From contig CM059587.1 of the NCBI GenBank assembly GCA_030407085.1, positions 97,273,001-97,337,000 on the forward strand: a stretch of DNA of 64,000 bases, in the 5' to 3' direction. Both the position numbers and the translations under genes were made by a program. Source of the DNA: Trichopria drosophilae (Eukaryota; Arthropoda; Insecta; Hymenoptera; Diapriidae). The notes below the pieces were generated by a model. It ran no database searches and had not been told where the DNA came from. It saw only the letters and a program-made list of their open reading frames with translations. This document shows positions 22,266 to 34,095 of the stretch, piece after piece (within the stretch, counting starts at the first letter, position 1; every line of letters starts with the position of its first letter).

Positions 22266-22527
22266 TTCATTGAAAGTTACACAGGACAAACCGAAAGAAG
22301 TCTCCAAGCAAGATTAAAAGAATATTCCGGGAGATACACAACATTATACGGGATTAACATTACATCGAATCGAAATCGGACACAATTTAAACTATCATCA
22401 GATCAAAATTTTAGCCAAAGAAAAGAATAATATCAAACGCAAAGAAATAGAAAATTTATTTATTGAAAGGAACACGGATGTATCTGTCAACGTTAGATTC
22501 GAAAACTTAAATTTACCAGAGATTTAG
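22266..22527 (+). pseudogene. Penelope-like GIY-YIG endonuclease remnant
   Basis: The first frame gives SYTGQTERSLQARLKEY, matching the YIGQT.RSL..RL.EH motif of Penelope-like endonucleases. After a frameshift near 22375 the downstream frame reads EIGHNLNYHQIKILAKEKNN, then IKRKEIENLFIERN with NTDVSVN, ending in TAG at 22525. This matches the conserved H...(I/V)L..E.N...R...E...I segment of the same domain. The domain normally lies C-terminal to the RT and nicks target DNA. The frameshift and the 2.4-kb insert between RT and endonuclease mark a dead copy. Confidence 0.75.
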
Positions 22528-23745
22528 AATACTTTAGTTTAATAACGTTTAAAATCCTCCGACATTCGATAAACATTATTCGCATTAAATAGTACATTAC
22601 ACTTAATACAGACTACTAACTAATGCACAACGGGTTTTTTCTCTTTCCCACAATACTAGTTCGCTTATATCTTATAAGCTAAACTTCCATGTCCATAAAT
22701 TGTAAACAAATGTATGCATTTTACAATATTTCAGTGTAGTGGATGGATGGTTAATATGAAGGAATCACAACAAGGACTTCAAAAATAACATCTGGTTTTT
22801 CTGTGGTTCTGTGTTAAATACCTTGAATTAGCGATAGTGGATCTTATCAATATAGATTTTTCACATATCCTAACCTCAAATTCACAACAATGATATTTTT
22901 GAAAATATTTTGGTTCTAATATCTTAAAATTGTAATGAGAGGTAATGGAACATTCTAAATCTGACCCATCACGTGAGAATTTGAGATATGATAACGAAAA
23001 ATAGTACATAATATTACTTTTTGATAATTTGAGGTTAGGGTATGTGAATAATCTGACGCATTAGGTCAAATTGGACAACTAATTCGTTGCTAGCGACCAG
23101 AAACACAAGAGATTCACTACCTACGATTAAAGTTTTCCCTCGAAATATTTCTGTGGGGTCCAATACAATTAATCAATGGAAGTAACTCTTACCAATAACA
23201 CAGGACATCGAAAAATTTCTTTACCTTATAACTTCATCGCATCAGATAATTCGTATAAACTCACCTCAAAATATCAAAGAGGATAATTTTAAATATTTTT
23301 CACAAAATTTATTAGAATTCTTTTTTTGAACGGTCCTATGTAATTAATATTTTAGATGACGATGTTCCAAATTATTCGTCAATAATAGTTCCTTCTTTAG
23401 TTAGATTCTTTATTTGTATAGTGACGTCTAATTTCAGACTTTATTTTTGTTATTATCAGTAGCTGTTTTACAGTGTGACATTAAATCAATGTTCTAGTAT
23501 GTTACACGATCTAGAATTCAAGTTTAAAAATGACGATGAATTACATACGCAGGAAAATATTCAGAAAAGTATACCTTAATTTTATAGCAAATGTTTCCTA
23601 TCACGTTCAAATCCAACTTCTCGAAAAATATTCAAAGTGACTTCATTAACAGTATACATTAACGTAATTGCAGGTCTATTTTCAAAGCCGTATTCAGAAT
23701 AGTAAACTAATTTACTCTCTGAATCTGAATTAGTTAAAACTACTA
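22528..23745. other. A/T-rich stretch without gene
   Basis: This probably begins with the 3' untranslated end of the Penelope-like element; no boundary is visible. No gene is supportable. Confidence 0.4.
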
Positions 23746-23751
23746 ATAAGG

Positions 23752-23959
23752 CAATGAAAAGTGAGTCGCCAAATAATTAGTAATCATTTTTGCTAATAAA
23801 AAGTTCAATCCTACTACTTTATTACTAATTCAATAAACTACTGAAATAATAAAGTCAGTATCTACTTGTAGATTAGTAGAGTTTTACTAATTAATTAGTA
23901 TTTTCGCCCTATTTGTCAGTAAAAACTTACTAATTGATGGTAACCCACTTTTCACTGTA
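23752..23959. mobile_element. Short MITE with TACTAATT-type interior repeats
   Basis: CAATGAAAAGTGAGT on the left and ACCCACTTTTCACTG on the right form a TIR of about 15 bp. The interior holds many ACTAATTA-type words in both orientations. The target duplication is not clear. Confidence 0.5.
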
Positions 23960-24198
23960 GATAAGTCGTCTTTTACTAATTCAAATTTAGAAAGTACAAT
24001 GTCTGTTAGTGCAGCAATGATGCAAGTAAGGTATGATGAATGACAGGCTTGCTTAAAACAAAACATACGACGTACATTTGCTACATAAAACGTTACTGCA
24101 CTATGTTTGTGCGTTTTAAGTATCGACAAATAAACTTGAAGACAAAAAGAAATATAAGTCACATATTGTCTTTTTACTGTTTTCGAATTTCATGCACA

Positions 24199-24423
24199 AT
24201 GTCATATTGGCATTGTCGAATGGATGTATCGGACACAAAGGAGGACGGGCAATCCATTCTAGACAATGAAGACTCGAGTGTCACGTGCATCCTGATATTG
24301 CAGGAGAATAAAGTGGTTGAGAGCCGGGTGGTCGTACTTCTTTCTCACCCAACTTGCTCGCTTGTTGCGTATATGACGAAAAAATGCTGCACAAGAAAGG
24401 AGCTTATTAATCTGATGTTTTAG
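24199..24423 (+). CDS. Weak 74-codon ATG frame in a small GC-rich patch
   Basis: An ATG at 24199 opens a frame with an acidic segment (DVSDTKEDGQSILDNEDSS) and a hydrophobic one (VVVLLSHPTCSLVAYM). The patch 24225-24400 is richer in G+C than its surroundings. There is no known family, and the minus strand also has a frame here. It could be an old exon or coincidence. Confidence 0.15.
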   Translation: MSYWHCRMDVSDTKEDGQSILDNEDSSVTCILILQENKVVESRVVVLLSHPTCSLVAYMTKKCCTRKELINLMF

Positions 24424-24699
24424 AGTAACAAATAACTTTAGGATGTATACTGATGTCAAATGAAAAACGGTTATTTAATCCTGTCAAAAGATATGAGAAC
24501 ATCAGTCAATAAATAACATTAAGAAATAATTAATCAATTCTCGACCGTTTATATAGATTAACACGGATAAATAAATTAGCGTAGGTAACGATCACCGTAA
24601 TACAATTAAAAGACGACGTCTGAAAAGACGCACATAAAAATTACAACAACGAATATATTAAAAAACGTCTAAAAAGACTGATAATAAACAGATCACAAA

Positions 24700-24741
24700 A
24701 AACATTTAACGTTTTCGGCTCCAGTTCGCAGCCCTCTTCAG
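24700..24741 (-). ncRNA. Hammerhead-like motif of Penelope type, degenerate
   Basis: On the minus strand CTGAAGAGGGCT precedes a GAACTGG loop, AGCC, GAAA and a weak AAC/GTT stem. The architecture equals the motif at 6510-6560, including the extra G. Stem I is not formed. It is probably the terminal-repeat remnant of a Penelope-like element. Confidence 0.35.
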
Positions 24742-26150
24742 AAAAGTATCATCATGGTAAAAAAACCAATGAAAATAAAAAATTCGTAATAGGACTATAC
24801 AAAATAATTATTTGTTAAATACAGTAAATAAAATCCGTACCTACTGTATTTCCTGAATGTAAAGGAATTTTTATTTTGTACCTATACCAACATTCTTAAT
24901 TTTAATTCGTTTTTTTACCATTATGCGCAAATATACAAAAAAATAATGAAAAATGATTTAAGAAATTTATGTCACAGTTAAAAATATCAACATTTATTAA
25001 AAATTACACCGTGGTCGATAGGAGAGAACGAAAAATATTGAGGTATTGCAGAAAAGCAAAAATTACATCCATTATAGTATTACTGAAACTTGTTATATAA
25101 TCCTTCATACATAATAAATATTCTACAGTTAATATATAGAATACAGAAACCTCCCGATTGAATAGAAGAACGAATTTACTAAAAATTCAAAAGTTGAAAG
25201 TAACGAATCGTAAAAACCATACATCCCTAAGAGTTAAGAAACTCTTAAAAATCACGAAGATATCGTTTATCCAATATTTAATTTACGAAAGGAATAAAAA
25301 ATTTGTTCTTTAAAAAACGCACAAGGTTCGAAAACTTGTGCAATAAAGAAGTATGAAAACTTTCTAGAGAAATCAAGTTAACTGAGAAATAAAAAAGGAC
25401 CGTAAGATTTCAAACTTTCAGAATTCTAGAAATTATGTAATAGGAATTGAAGGTCCATAAATGTTAAGGCAATTCCAGAAGTTCCGGAATTTCAAAAGTC
25501 ACATTTCCTGTTCATGAGGGCACGATTGAAAATATTTGTATGTTTTAAAAACGTTTAAACTAGCCATTATCTCTACCATCTGCTGAATTTTATTTTGAAT
25601 ATTTTGTAATACTATATTTCCAAAATCCTTCGGTTTTCTTTTCGTCGATACTTCAGGCTTCTACGATTATTCATCTATTTCTTTCTCTGAATATCATATA
25701 AATATGTATCTTATAGAATTTCGACATTATTATAAGAAATTTCATTACTTTTATTGTTTAATAATAAATTACAAGTACATAAAATATGCCTATAGTTATA
25801 TGATATTCAATTTGCTTTTGAAACTTTTGATATTTTTTTGTTCTTCTTTTCTTTGCATTTATGATATACAATCTGTCAACACGACAATAAGTAATTTCTT
25901 ATATAGAAGAATTAACACGTGAATAAAATATTAAACAAGCTAAGTTTTTTTTACTATCACACTTAATTATTTAGATTTTTAAAATCTGGTCTTTAGATCT
26001 GATGATTTAAATCTCTTCAACCGGCAAACTTCATTTTTGGTATTTAGCAATCCTGAAACATACTCATTTGGATGAAGTTTTATGATCCCTGTAACCTTTG
26101 CACAATTAACACAAATAATATACATATTTTTAATAAATTAAGGAGATTTT
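24742..26150. other. A/T-rich stretch without gene
   Basis: Only A/T-rich sequence and chance frames. A 21-base hairpin-like block (CACAAG...CTTGTG) lies near 25320. Confidence 0.45.
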
Positions 26151-26152
26151 TT

Positions 26153-26407
26153 ATAAATAATCTTTATAAAAAAAACTTGGTATAACGGTCCTTGTACAAA
26201 TGTAAATAAACAAAAAGGTAAATATTGCGTAACTGTGATATCAGTTAACGCGGAAGATCTTGACTATTAATAGAAATTATATAGCATTGATAAGTGTATT
26301 TAACTATTGGGAAATAAATAAAAAATATCCCTCTGGTATGTATATGTAAAGCTGTAGAAAAGTACGTTTCGCACGTTATACCAAGATTTTTTTATAAAGA
26401 TTATTTA
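26153..26407 (-). mobile_element. Relative of the ribozyme element, core inverted (copy 2)
   Basis: Arms of about 34 bp (TTTATAAA..CTTGGTATAACG and its inverse) enclose a core of about 187 bp. On the minus strand the core begins GCGAAACGTACTTTTCTACA (26372 downward), matching GACGAAACGTA-TTTTCTACA of copy 1. It continues with AGAGGGA and AATAGTTAA and ends AAGGACCGT. The CTGATGA half of the ribozyme is lost. The downstream plus-strand flank AAGCGGTCAAGAAAA equals that of copy 1, so relative to this flank the core is flipped. Confidence 0.55.
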
Positions 26408-27019
26408 ATTAAAGCGGTCAAGAAAATTTATAACAACTGTATTTTTACAATGCAGTTGAAAATCCTTTAAATAAAGATTTAAAAAAAGTTTAAAATTTAT
26501 TGTTTTTTTTCGTAATTTCAATTCACTAATTTATAGAGCAACCTTAATATTTCATTTCTGCAATATAATGCTGTATTATATATTAAATCCAATTTATAGA
26601 TTTATTTGCTCTATTTATTTTTCCTATATCCTTTCCACTATATTCATTCATTGTTCCTAAACTTACATTCACATTAAAGTTCAAACATAGATAACACAAT
26701 TTAAATATTTAAACATATAACAAAAATGGTCAGGGAACAAAAAACCATGTTTAACAAAAATTTAATCAAAAAATCACGTTGCTTATGGTTAGTTTCAGAT
26801 TTGTTCATGGTTAAAAGTAATTTTGGAAAATTCTAAGCACCACCTTTATAAAAATCATCTCCATAAATATACGATACAATGATTCCCAAATATTTATTCA
26901 TTCCGCTCGTCATATGTCGACAATCCAAACATGAATTACAAAATGGCCTCCTATGGACGTGCTAATTATAATAATATTGACATCAAACGTGCTGTTTTTA
27001 TTCTTTGACCAAAAGTGAC

Positions 27020-27237
27020 TACAAATAAGCAATTAACAAGAAATATTTCATGAGAAGATTTAGGATGTATTTTAATAAAATTTTAATAAAATACATCCTA
27101 AATCTTCTCATGAAATATTTCTTGTTCATTCCCAACGGGCACGAAGAACCCAAATGTTTCTAAAACGTTTTTAGAATGTTCCAGAAACGTTTTAGAAACA
27201 TTTGCGTTCTTCGTGCCCGTTGGGTTGCTTATTTGTA
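27020..27237. repeat. Palindrome interrupted by a second palindrome
   Basis: The outer arms start TACAAATAAGCAATTAACAAG, include a 40-bp perfect stretch up to GGATGTATTTTA, turn at about 27073-27084 and return. The right arm is split after CTTGTTCATT by the 94-bp insert 27131-27224 and resumes TTGCTTATTTGTA. Confidence 0.85.
27131..27224. mobile_element. 94-bp hairpin insertion (micro-foldback)
   Basis: Two 40-bp arms starting CCCAACGGGCACGAAGAAC match with one mismatch around a 14-base loop. It sits inside the right arm of the outer palindrome, whose uninterrupted left arm shows the empty-site sequence. Such a tiny element must be mobilised in trans, if at all. Alternatively it arose by hairpin-templated synthesis. 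Confidence 0.75.
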
Positions 27238-27599
27238 AAATTTTATAGTAATGTCAATCTAAAATTAAAGAAAAAAATTTTACTTAAAGCGAACAAAAAG
27301 CTCACAAACTTCCAAATCCGCAACTCCGTCGAATTTTTCGAATCTTTCTTGAAAATGTTTTAATTTTTTTTTGTATAGTAATATAATAGAATCCTTCCAT
27401 ATGCCATAACAACTTATAGGTAATGTACCATTAAAACTTATTATTTACCTTAAGAATTTTCGGTATTTTTTTTAATTTTATATTTTTGATATATTTTGTG
27501 TGTCGACGAATTTGCTATAATTAAATTGTTTTTTTAATGTTATTGATTTTTTAAAATAAATAATGACATTTGCGAAGAACCTAGGAATGAAATGAACGA

Positions 27600-28270
27600 A
27601 AACATGTTACGGAATGGAAATACCTTTTTTTTTATTAAACTATATTTACAAATCCTCCAGGATTTTTCTTTTATTTTTTCTTTTATGTTAGAATTGCAAT
27701 TTAATGAAACTTACGTATCACATAGTTTCTATTACTTAAATCGTAGACAAAAGTTTTTTAGATTTTACACAGCCCAATTTGAAAGAAGGAAGGAAAAAAA
27801 TCATCAAAATATCCAAATGAGAATTTTTTTATAAACAAAATTAAATTGGTTTTAAGCCGGGCTTCTGACCTACCAGGATGTTTATAAATAAATATACTTA
27901 ACAGCTTCGACCTACAAATTGCATTGGATATGAAAATGCTATAGTTTGAAAATCTCTAAACATTTCAAAACGCCTTGCGTCGTAATCACATGGATTCCCA
28001 AACGCTTTGTCGAAACATTTATAACCTCAACTAGTAATGATATTAACAACGAAAAAAAGAAAAAAGGTAAAAGATAAAACTATATTAATAATTATAAGAT
28101 TAATACAATTTCGATTTGACAGTTATTTAGATTAAACTGGTATATGAATATGATTTGTTACCATGCAATTATAATAAATCTGTAGAAAGAAAAAGGCCAT
28201 TAGTATACAAATATCATATGAAAATAAAATATATATAAACATGCAAAAATGATATGGTCATGCAAAATAA
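27600..28270. other. A/T-rich stretch without gene
   Basis: No supportable gene. The short frames are A/T-biased and resemble nothing known. Confidence 0.45.
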
Positions 28271-28273
28271 ATA

Positions 28274-28333
28274 TATAGACATGCAAAGAAGTATATATAA
28301 ACATAGCAAAATATACTTCTTTGCATGTCTATA
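28274..28333. repeat. Perfect 23-bp-arm hairpin
   Basis: TATAGACATGCAAAGAAG... at 28274-28296 is perfectly matched at 28311-28333 around a 14-base loop. It follows a cluster of AAACATGCAAA-type direct repeats (28235-28290). Confidence 0.8.
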
Positions 28334-29145
28334 ACTACAAACTGATATTGAATTCTGATACCCACATGCATGATATTTATGGAGAATTTTTTAAATTTGT
28401 TTGGCTAAATTTTGAGTTTGAAACATATCAAACTTTGAAAAAAACCGCGCATAATTACGTTTATTTAAATAAACTATTGAAAAATCGTGAAATATTTATT
28501 TAATACACATCCTTCAATAGTAAACGTTCTCTCTGTGAAAGTGTAATTCATTAAAATCCAAGTCCATCAAAAATGAAAATCAATCAGTTTTGAACAAAAT
28601 TTTACTCCAAATAAAGTCTTTCTTTTCAAATGAATTTCTTTGATCACAACGGACAAATTTCGTGAATAATAGAGTATGCTCTAATCTGTTTTGGAGCTAG
28701 TAATACATTTTAAAAGATTTATGTGGCGAAATTCTATTTTTATTCAATTCGCAGTGAGGAAATGGTACCAAAAAATATCGTTATCCGAAATATAAAGCGA
28801 CAAATAAAATTCTACGCTTAGTGACGAATTCTATTCAACGCTGCCTCTTGATTTAGCATTTATAACGAACTATTTTGTAGTGAGTTGATCCGTTAAGTTT
28901 AAACTGGATATCCGATTTTCTTTTCATGTTGAATTATTCTAAAATTATTTCTAAAGAATTCGATAGCTATTGGTATTTTGAAAATAAATTGGCAACATCA
29001 TTGTTTTTGCTACGGGTTCAAGCAATAACTATTTTTTATAAAACTAGTAATTTTATAAGTAACTAGGAAAATAGAAACTTTAAAAGAAATCAGAAGATAC
29101 TGAGAATAATTATAAATACAGTTGGAAATTTCGTTGGTGTTTTCT
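28334..29145. other. A/T-rich stretch without gene
   Basis: A 60-codon ATG frame (28321-28503) has no family resemblance. Nothing else was seen. Confidence 0.45.
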
Positions 29146-30858
29146 TTAACCCATTACGTACCAAACGGACGAAAAATTGTCGTTGACTTTGATGTTATTT
29201 TTTTGTAAAATTTCTGATGTAAAATTTATCGCTCTTTCAGAATCTGTGGTCAAAATGTATTAATAATAAATATTGAAAAAGTTATAAACAATTAAAACAA
29301 AAAAAACATGATTTTTGGAGAAAATATTGCTTTATAACCCTTGACTTCGCATGGAAAATGTCATTGAATTGCCTTAAACGCATAAAATTTTGCGTCCATG
29401 GACCCTCAGCTATAAGCTCATACAATTACTTTTTCTAAATTTCAAAATGGCGCGCGACAACATGGCGTGGAAGCCTAAAACAATGATCCATAAAATCACT
29501 ATGGTACCTGAAATTTTAAAAACAATTTAAATCGCTTCAAACTTGTTACTCGGGGATTTTTTGGGTCGCTGATTACGAATTTGAAGTCAGTTTTCGAAAA
29601 TTCAAGATGGCGCACTAATTTTTGAAATTTGATGAAATCGTTTGAAATTTGTTACTCGGGGGTTTTTGGGGTCATTGATTACAAATTCGACGTCAGTTTT
29701 AGAAAATTCGAAATGGCGGAGCCAATATGGCGGACTAACGTATCAAAGATTATCGTCTTTTTTTAAAACCACAAAATTGTAAAAAGTAAAAAAACAAAAT
29801 ATAAAAATTAAAAAATTTAAAAAAAAAGTAAAAAAAAAGTTTTAAAAAAGTGAAAAAGGCCCCCTTTTATACGTTTACCGCCAATAGGTGGGGGCCGGGC
29901 AACGGAGAAATTTTTTGACGGCTAAGAAACATATTCTGTATAGAAAAATATTGAAAATATTTGACCGTCATACCGCATCCGCCAGTTTGAATTCCGAATT
30001 CAAAATTGTATTCTCGAAAACTGACTTCAAATTCATAATCAGTGACCCCGAAAACCCCCGAGTAACAATTTCAAAGGATTTTATCAAATTTTAAAAAAAT
30101 TAGTCCGCCATATTGGCTCCGCCATTTCGAATTTTCTAAAACTGACATCGAATTTGTAATCAATGACCCCAAAAACCCCCGAGTAACAAATTTCAAACGA
30201 TTTCATCAAATATCAAAAAGTTAGTCCGCCATGTTGGCTCCGCCATTTTGAATTTTCTAAAACTGACTTCGAATTTATAATCAATGACCACAAAAACCCC
30301 CGAGTAACAAATTTCAAACGATTTCATCAAATTTCAAAAATTAGTCCGCCATATTGGCTTCGCCATCTTGAATTTTCGAAAACTGACTTCAAATTCGTAA
30401 TCAGTGACCCAAAAAACCCCCGAGTAACAAGTTTGAAGCTATTTAAATTGTTTTTAAAATTTCAGGTACCATAGTGATTTTATGGATCATTGTTTTAGGC
30501 TTCCACGCCCTGTTGTCGCGCGCCATTTTGAAATTTAGAAAAAGTAACTGTATGAGCTTATAGCTGAGGGTCCATGGATGCAAAATTTTATGCGTTTAAG
30601 GCAATTCAATGACATTTTCCATGCGAAGTCAAGGGTTATAAAGCAATATTTTCTCGAAAAATCATGTTTTTTTTTGTTTTAATTGTTTATAACTTTTTCA
30701 ATATTTATTATTAATACATTTTGACCACAGATTCTGAAAGAGGGATAAATTTTACATCAGAAATGGGTTATGCCGATTTTTTTTATTCTCTTTTTCATAC
30801 AAAAAAATAACATCAAAGTCAACGACAATTTTTCGTCCGTTTGGTATGTAATGGGTTA
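29146..30858. mobile_element. 1.7-kb TTAA-type foldback element
   Basis: The left end is TTAACCCATTACGTACC and the right end GGTATGTAATGGGTTAC, inverted copies. Arms of about 590 bp pair through landmarks such as GACAATTTTTCGTCC, CATGGACCCTCAGC and ATGGCGCGCGACAA. TTAA followed by CCC is the signature of piggyBac-type insertions, and the right TTAA has mutated to TTAC. No transposase is present. The inner parts of the arms consist of the roughly 125-bp module described separately. Confidence 0.8.
29998..30440 (+). repeat. Tandem 125-bp module, about 3.5 copies
   Basis: Each unit carries AAAACTGACTTC, GTAATCAATGACC, AACCCCCGAGTAACAA and TTAGTCCGCCATATTGG in that order. Copies start near 29998, 30115, 30240 and 30365. 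Inverted units lie in the opposite arm (29540-29745). Related units occur at 3740-3850 and 61985-62240, inside other elements. Confidence 0.8.
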
Positions 30859-32400
30859 CTCCGGTAACGAACAAAAAAACGTTCAATGTTTGGCTTTTTT
30901 TTTTGGAGCCTCACTACCGAATTGAAAAATGAAAACGATAATTTTGAAACCTACGCATTTCACTTTTTTGTATGTACTCTTTCGATCTTCATGGTCATAA
31001 TTGGGCATCTATCTTTTATACAAGCATTATAACAGATTTTATTAGAGAAAGTGCATAAATTTTGCAAACCTTTTTTCATCCCTTGGGTTTAAGTGCATAA
31101 TGCATATCGTTTCAATGAATAAAGATGGATAAAATATTTGAAGATGACTGGAAACGAATTTGGTTTAGCTGAATATAGTTTTTCTTTTTAAAAATGTCAA
31201 AAAATTGTAAACATTTTAAAAACTGCATTATCTGAATAATTCTGCTATAAAATCACATTGAACCAAATGCTATCTTTAAAATTGCCAATTTTGTATTTAT
31301 TGAACATCTTTGACCGTTTTTTATTCAGAAAATGGATTAATTATTTTCCAAATTTATGTAAACCGATTCGCTGTTATAAAGGACTGCTAGTTGAGTAATA
31401 ATATTACGGCTTAAGTAGTCCATAGTATCAAATAATGATAACAACTACGAACATTTTATTCTCACATCCTCGTTAAAATTGTTGGTAAAAACTAAATATA
31501 TAGTAAAGATAGTTGGTAAATTTTGGGATTTTGAACAACTCAAAAAGTGTTAAAAAAATTCTGAAAAAAACAGCGCATTCTTTGATGGATTCTATGAACG
31601 CCTTTTCAATAACAAATTTTTAAAAAGTCTACCATTTTCCGACAATTGATCATTTTTGTTTCCAATTGACTCTTATGGGTTAAGGATGGTGTTGCAAACC
31701 TTAGATGTAAACAAGAAATAAGCACATGTCATAACTCTTTATGTTGGACCTCGACCGCCCTTTTTTTGATCATTTCACTGAATTTTGTAGTGTATTTCAC
31801 ATTGAAAATTGCACTTTAAAAAAAAAAACTCAAAAATCTACGTACCCTTCATTTTTTAATTTTTTTCGGGGCTGAAAATATATAGTAATACGTCGTTGAA
31901 CGTTGACAGGCAAAATGGACACTTTGGTACGAAATGGTTAACAGAGCATTTTAAAATTTCCTATATATACGTGTCAGAAGAAACAATTTTACGGTGGTTA
32001 GACTGATGTTATTCAAAAAATAAAATAAAATCTAAAAAACTACATCCAGTTCCATATGTACAAATTATCACTGAAAAATTGCAAAAAAGGTCAAACAAAG
32101 AAATCATCAGACTAATATCAATTATACGACCAAATAAAAACACCTCGTAAAATAGTGTATGAAATAGATTGTACACTTTGCTATTTAGTGTATATATTTT
32201 GATAAAACTTAAGTCTGTGGGAACACTCTTAACGTCGTAGAATTGGCGATAAACGCGCCCTTTCTTGGCGGTATCGAATGTTTTTTCCTGATTTAATGGA
32301 AACATTCTACAACTACAAATGGTTTCAATAACTTTTGATTACTTTTCACTGAATAAAATGTGTCTTAATTAAAATAACAAACACTTTCGTACATATACAG
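30859..32400. other. A/T-rich stretch with one TTAA-element end
   Basis: There is no gene. At 31905-31943 the sequence TTTGGTACGAAATGGTTAAC resembles the inverse of the 29146 end, suggesting a decayed second TTAA element. Confidence 0.4.
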
Positions 32401-32689
32401 GCGTTTATCTAAGAATTGAGTTACTTAATCATGAAGTGTATTTACTTCAAATTCAGGAGAATATTTAATTCCGAACATTTTACCTTCGGATATTTTACAT
32501 TTTGGATTTTTACAATTCGAAATATTTTATTTTGGGACTTTTTTTTTATCTGTTGGATTTTTTAAATTCTTTATTGTTATTCAGCAAATGTTACTTTTTG
32601 GGAAAACTGTGGTCGAGAAAATTGATTTTCAAAATCTTCAAATGTTTTTTTGGTTCTTTGTTATACTAACAGATAATCATTTCATATCG

Positions 32690-33010
32690 GCAACAGTACT
32701 GGTAGCCAGTAATGTTTCAGTACCGACTTGTTCCGGCAGTCAGTAGTCATATAATACCAAAAACAGTACTGGAGGTCAGTATTGATTCAGTAGTGATTTG
32801 CTTCGGCGGTTAGTAATCATTTCATACCGACCACTGTACTGGCAATCAGTACTGTATCAGTGTCAGTACTGATTTGTTCCGGCGGTCAGTAATCTGTCAA
32901 TACCGAAAGTATTGGCCGTTAATACTAGGTCAGAACTTTAACGATGTTAATGCCACTAATGACACCTTTCCGATAATCAGTACCAGGTACCAGTACTAGG
33001 TCAGTACCTA
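32690..33010. repeat. Degenerate tandem array rich in CAGTACTG palindromes
   Basis: Units of roughly 65-70 bp repeat ACAGTACTGG, TCAGTA, TTGTTCCGGCGGTCAGTA and TCATACC in order, three to four times. CAGTACTG itself is palindromic, so the array can pair with itself. It ends with CCAGTACTAGGTCAGTACC at about 33000. Confidence 0.65.
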
Positions 33011-33133
33011 GCCGGGGTTTTGCTCCCCCCATTTCTACCTACCTAGTCTTAATAATCGTCTAAACATCTAAGTTATTATTGGTATTAACTAACAATAAAA
33101 ATACATACAAAAATAACATTTCTGTCTCACAAA

Positions 33134-34095
33134 TTAACCCTTTAAGTCCCAAATGTGCACAATTTGCATATGGATTTCAGCATCGTTTTATGTATAAAAT
33201 AAAAATTAAAAAAAAATGGAAACATCGATATCCGACTAGTCTTAAGGTCGCTCTTTCGATTGGCGCTACTGAAATTTTTGAAAAATGACGTTTAACACAG
33301 TTTTTTTACAAAAATACTGAAATAAACGCGATTTTTTAGCTACAATTTTTTTTTAAATGCATTTTTAACTATGATACCGGTTTCAGATCACCTTCTAATC
33401 TGTCAGAAACGTGTTCCCGATTGTTTTACTTCAAAATTATACATTCACATATTTTGATTTATTTCGTTTTTCATTTCAAAATGGCGTCTGAACGTTGAAA
33501 ATTTTTGAAAGTGAAGAAAATGCTATTATTTCGGATCTGCTAGGTTTTCTTTGTAGTAAATTGTACAAATAAGTTATTACGAGTTTCGTATGACCTATTT
33601 TGATTTACGGAAGCAGTAATATCCCATAAAATCCAATTTCAAGATGGCGACTGTCATGTGCTCAGTAGAAATACGTGTATTTCGAGACAACCAAAATTGG
33701 TGTGAAATTTTCTAATTACCATCTCATAGGTTTCAGTCATCGTTAAACTCAAATCTTGAGTCAGTTTACCAGTAGTTTTTAGTGAATGCATAATTTTGAA
33801 GTAAAATAATCGGGAACACGTTTCTGACAGATTAGAAGGTGATCTGAAAACGGTATCATAGTTAAAAATACATTTAAAAAAAAATGTAGCTAAAAAATCG
33901 CGTTTTTTTTCAGTATTTTTGTAAAAAAACTGTGTTAAACGTCATTTTTCAAAAATTTCAGTAACGCCAATCGAAAGAGCGACCTCAAAACTAGTCGGAT
34001 ATAGATGTTTCCATTTTTAAAAATTTTTATTTTATACATAAAACGATGCTAAAATCCATGTGCAAATTGTGCACATTTGGGACTTAAAGGGTTAA
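33134..34095. mobile_element. TTAA-flanked foldback MITE (0.96 kb)
   Basis: TTAACCCTTTAAGTCCC on the left and GGGACTTAAAGGGTTAA on the right are perfect inverted ends with intact TTAA on both sides (33134-33137 and 34092-34095). Arms of about 318 bp pair through CGCTCTTTCGATTGGCG, TATGATACCGGTTTC and TCGGGAACACGTTTCTGACAG. The loop 33452-33777 is unpaired. It is piggyBac-like and non-autonomous. A truncated relative lies at 37217-37662. Confidence 0.85.

Noticed and set aside
29888..30094. 68-codon ATG frame
   Set aside because: It lies in the loop and repeat module of a foldback element and its sequence follows the DNA repeat.
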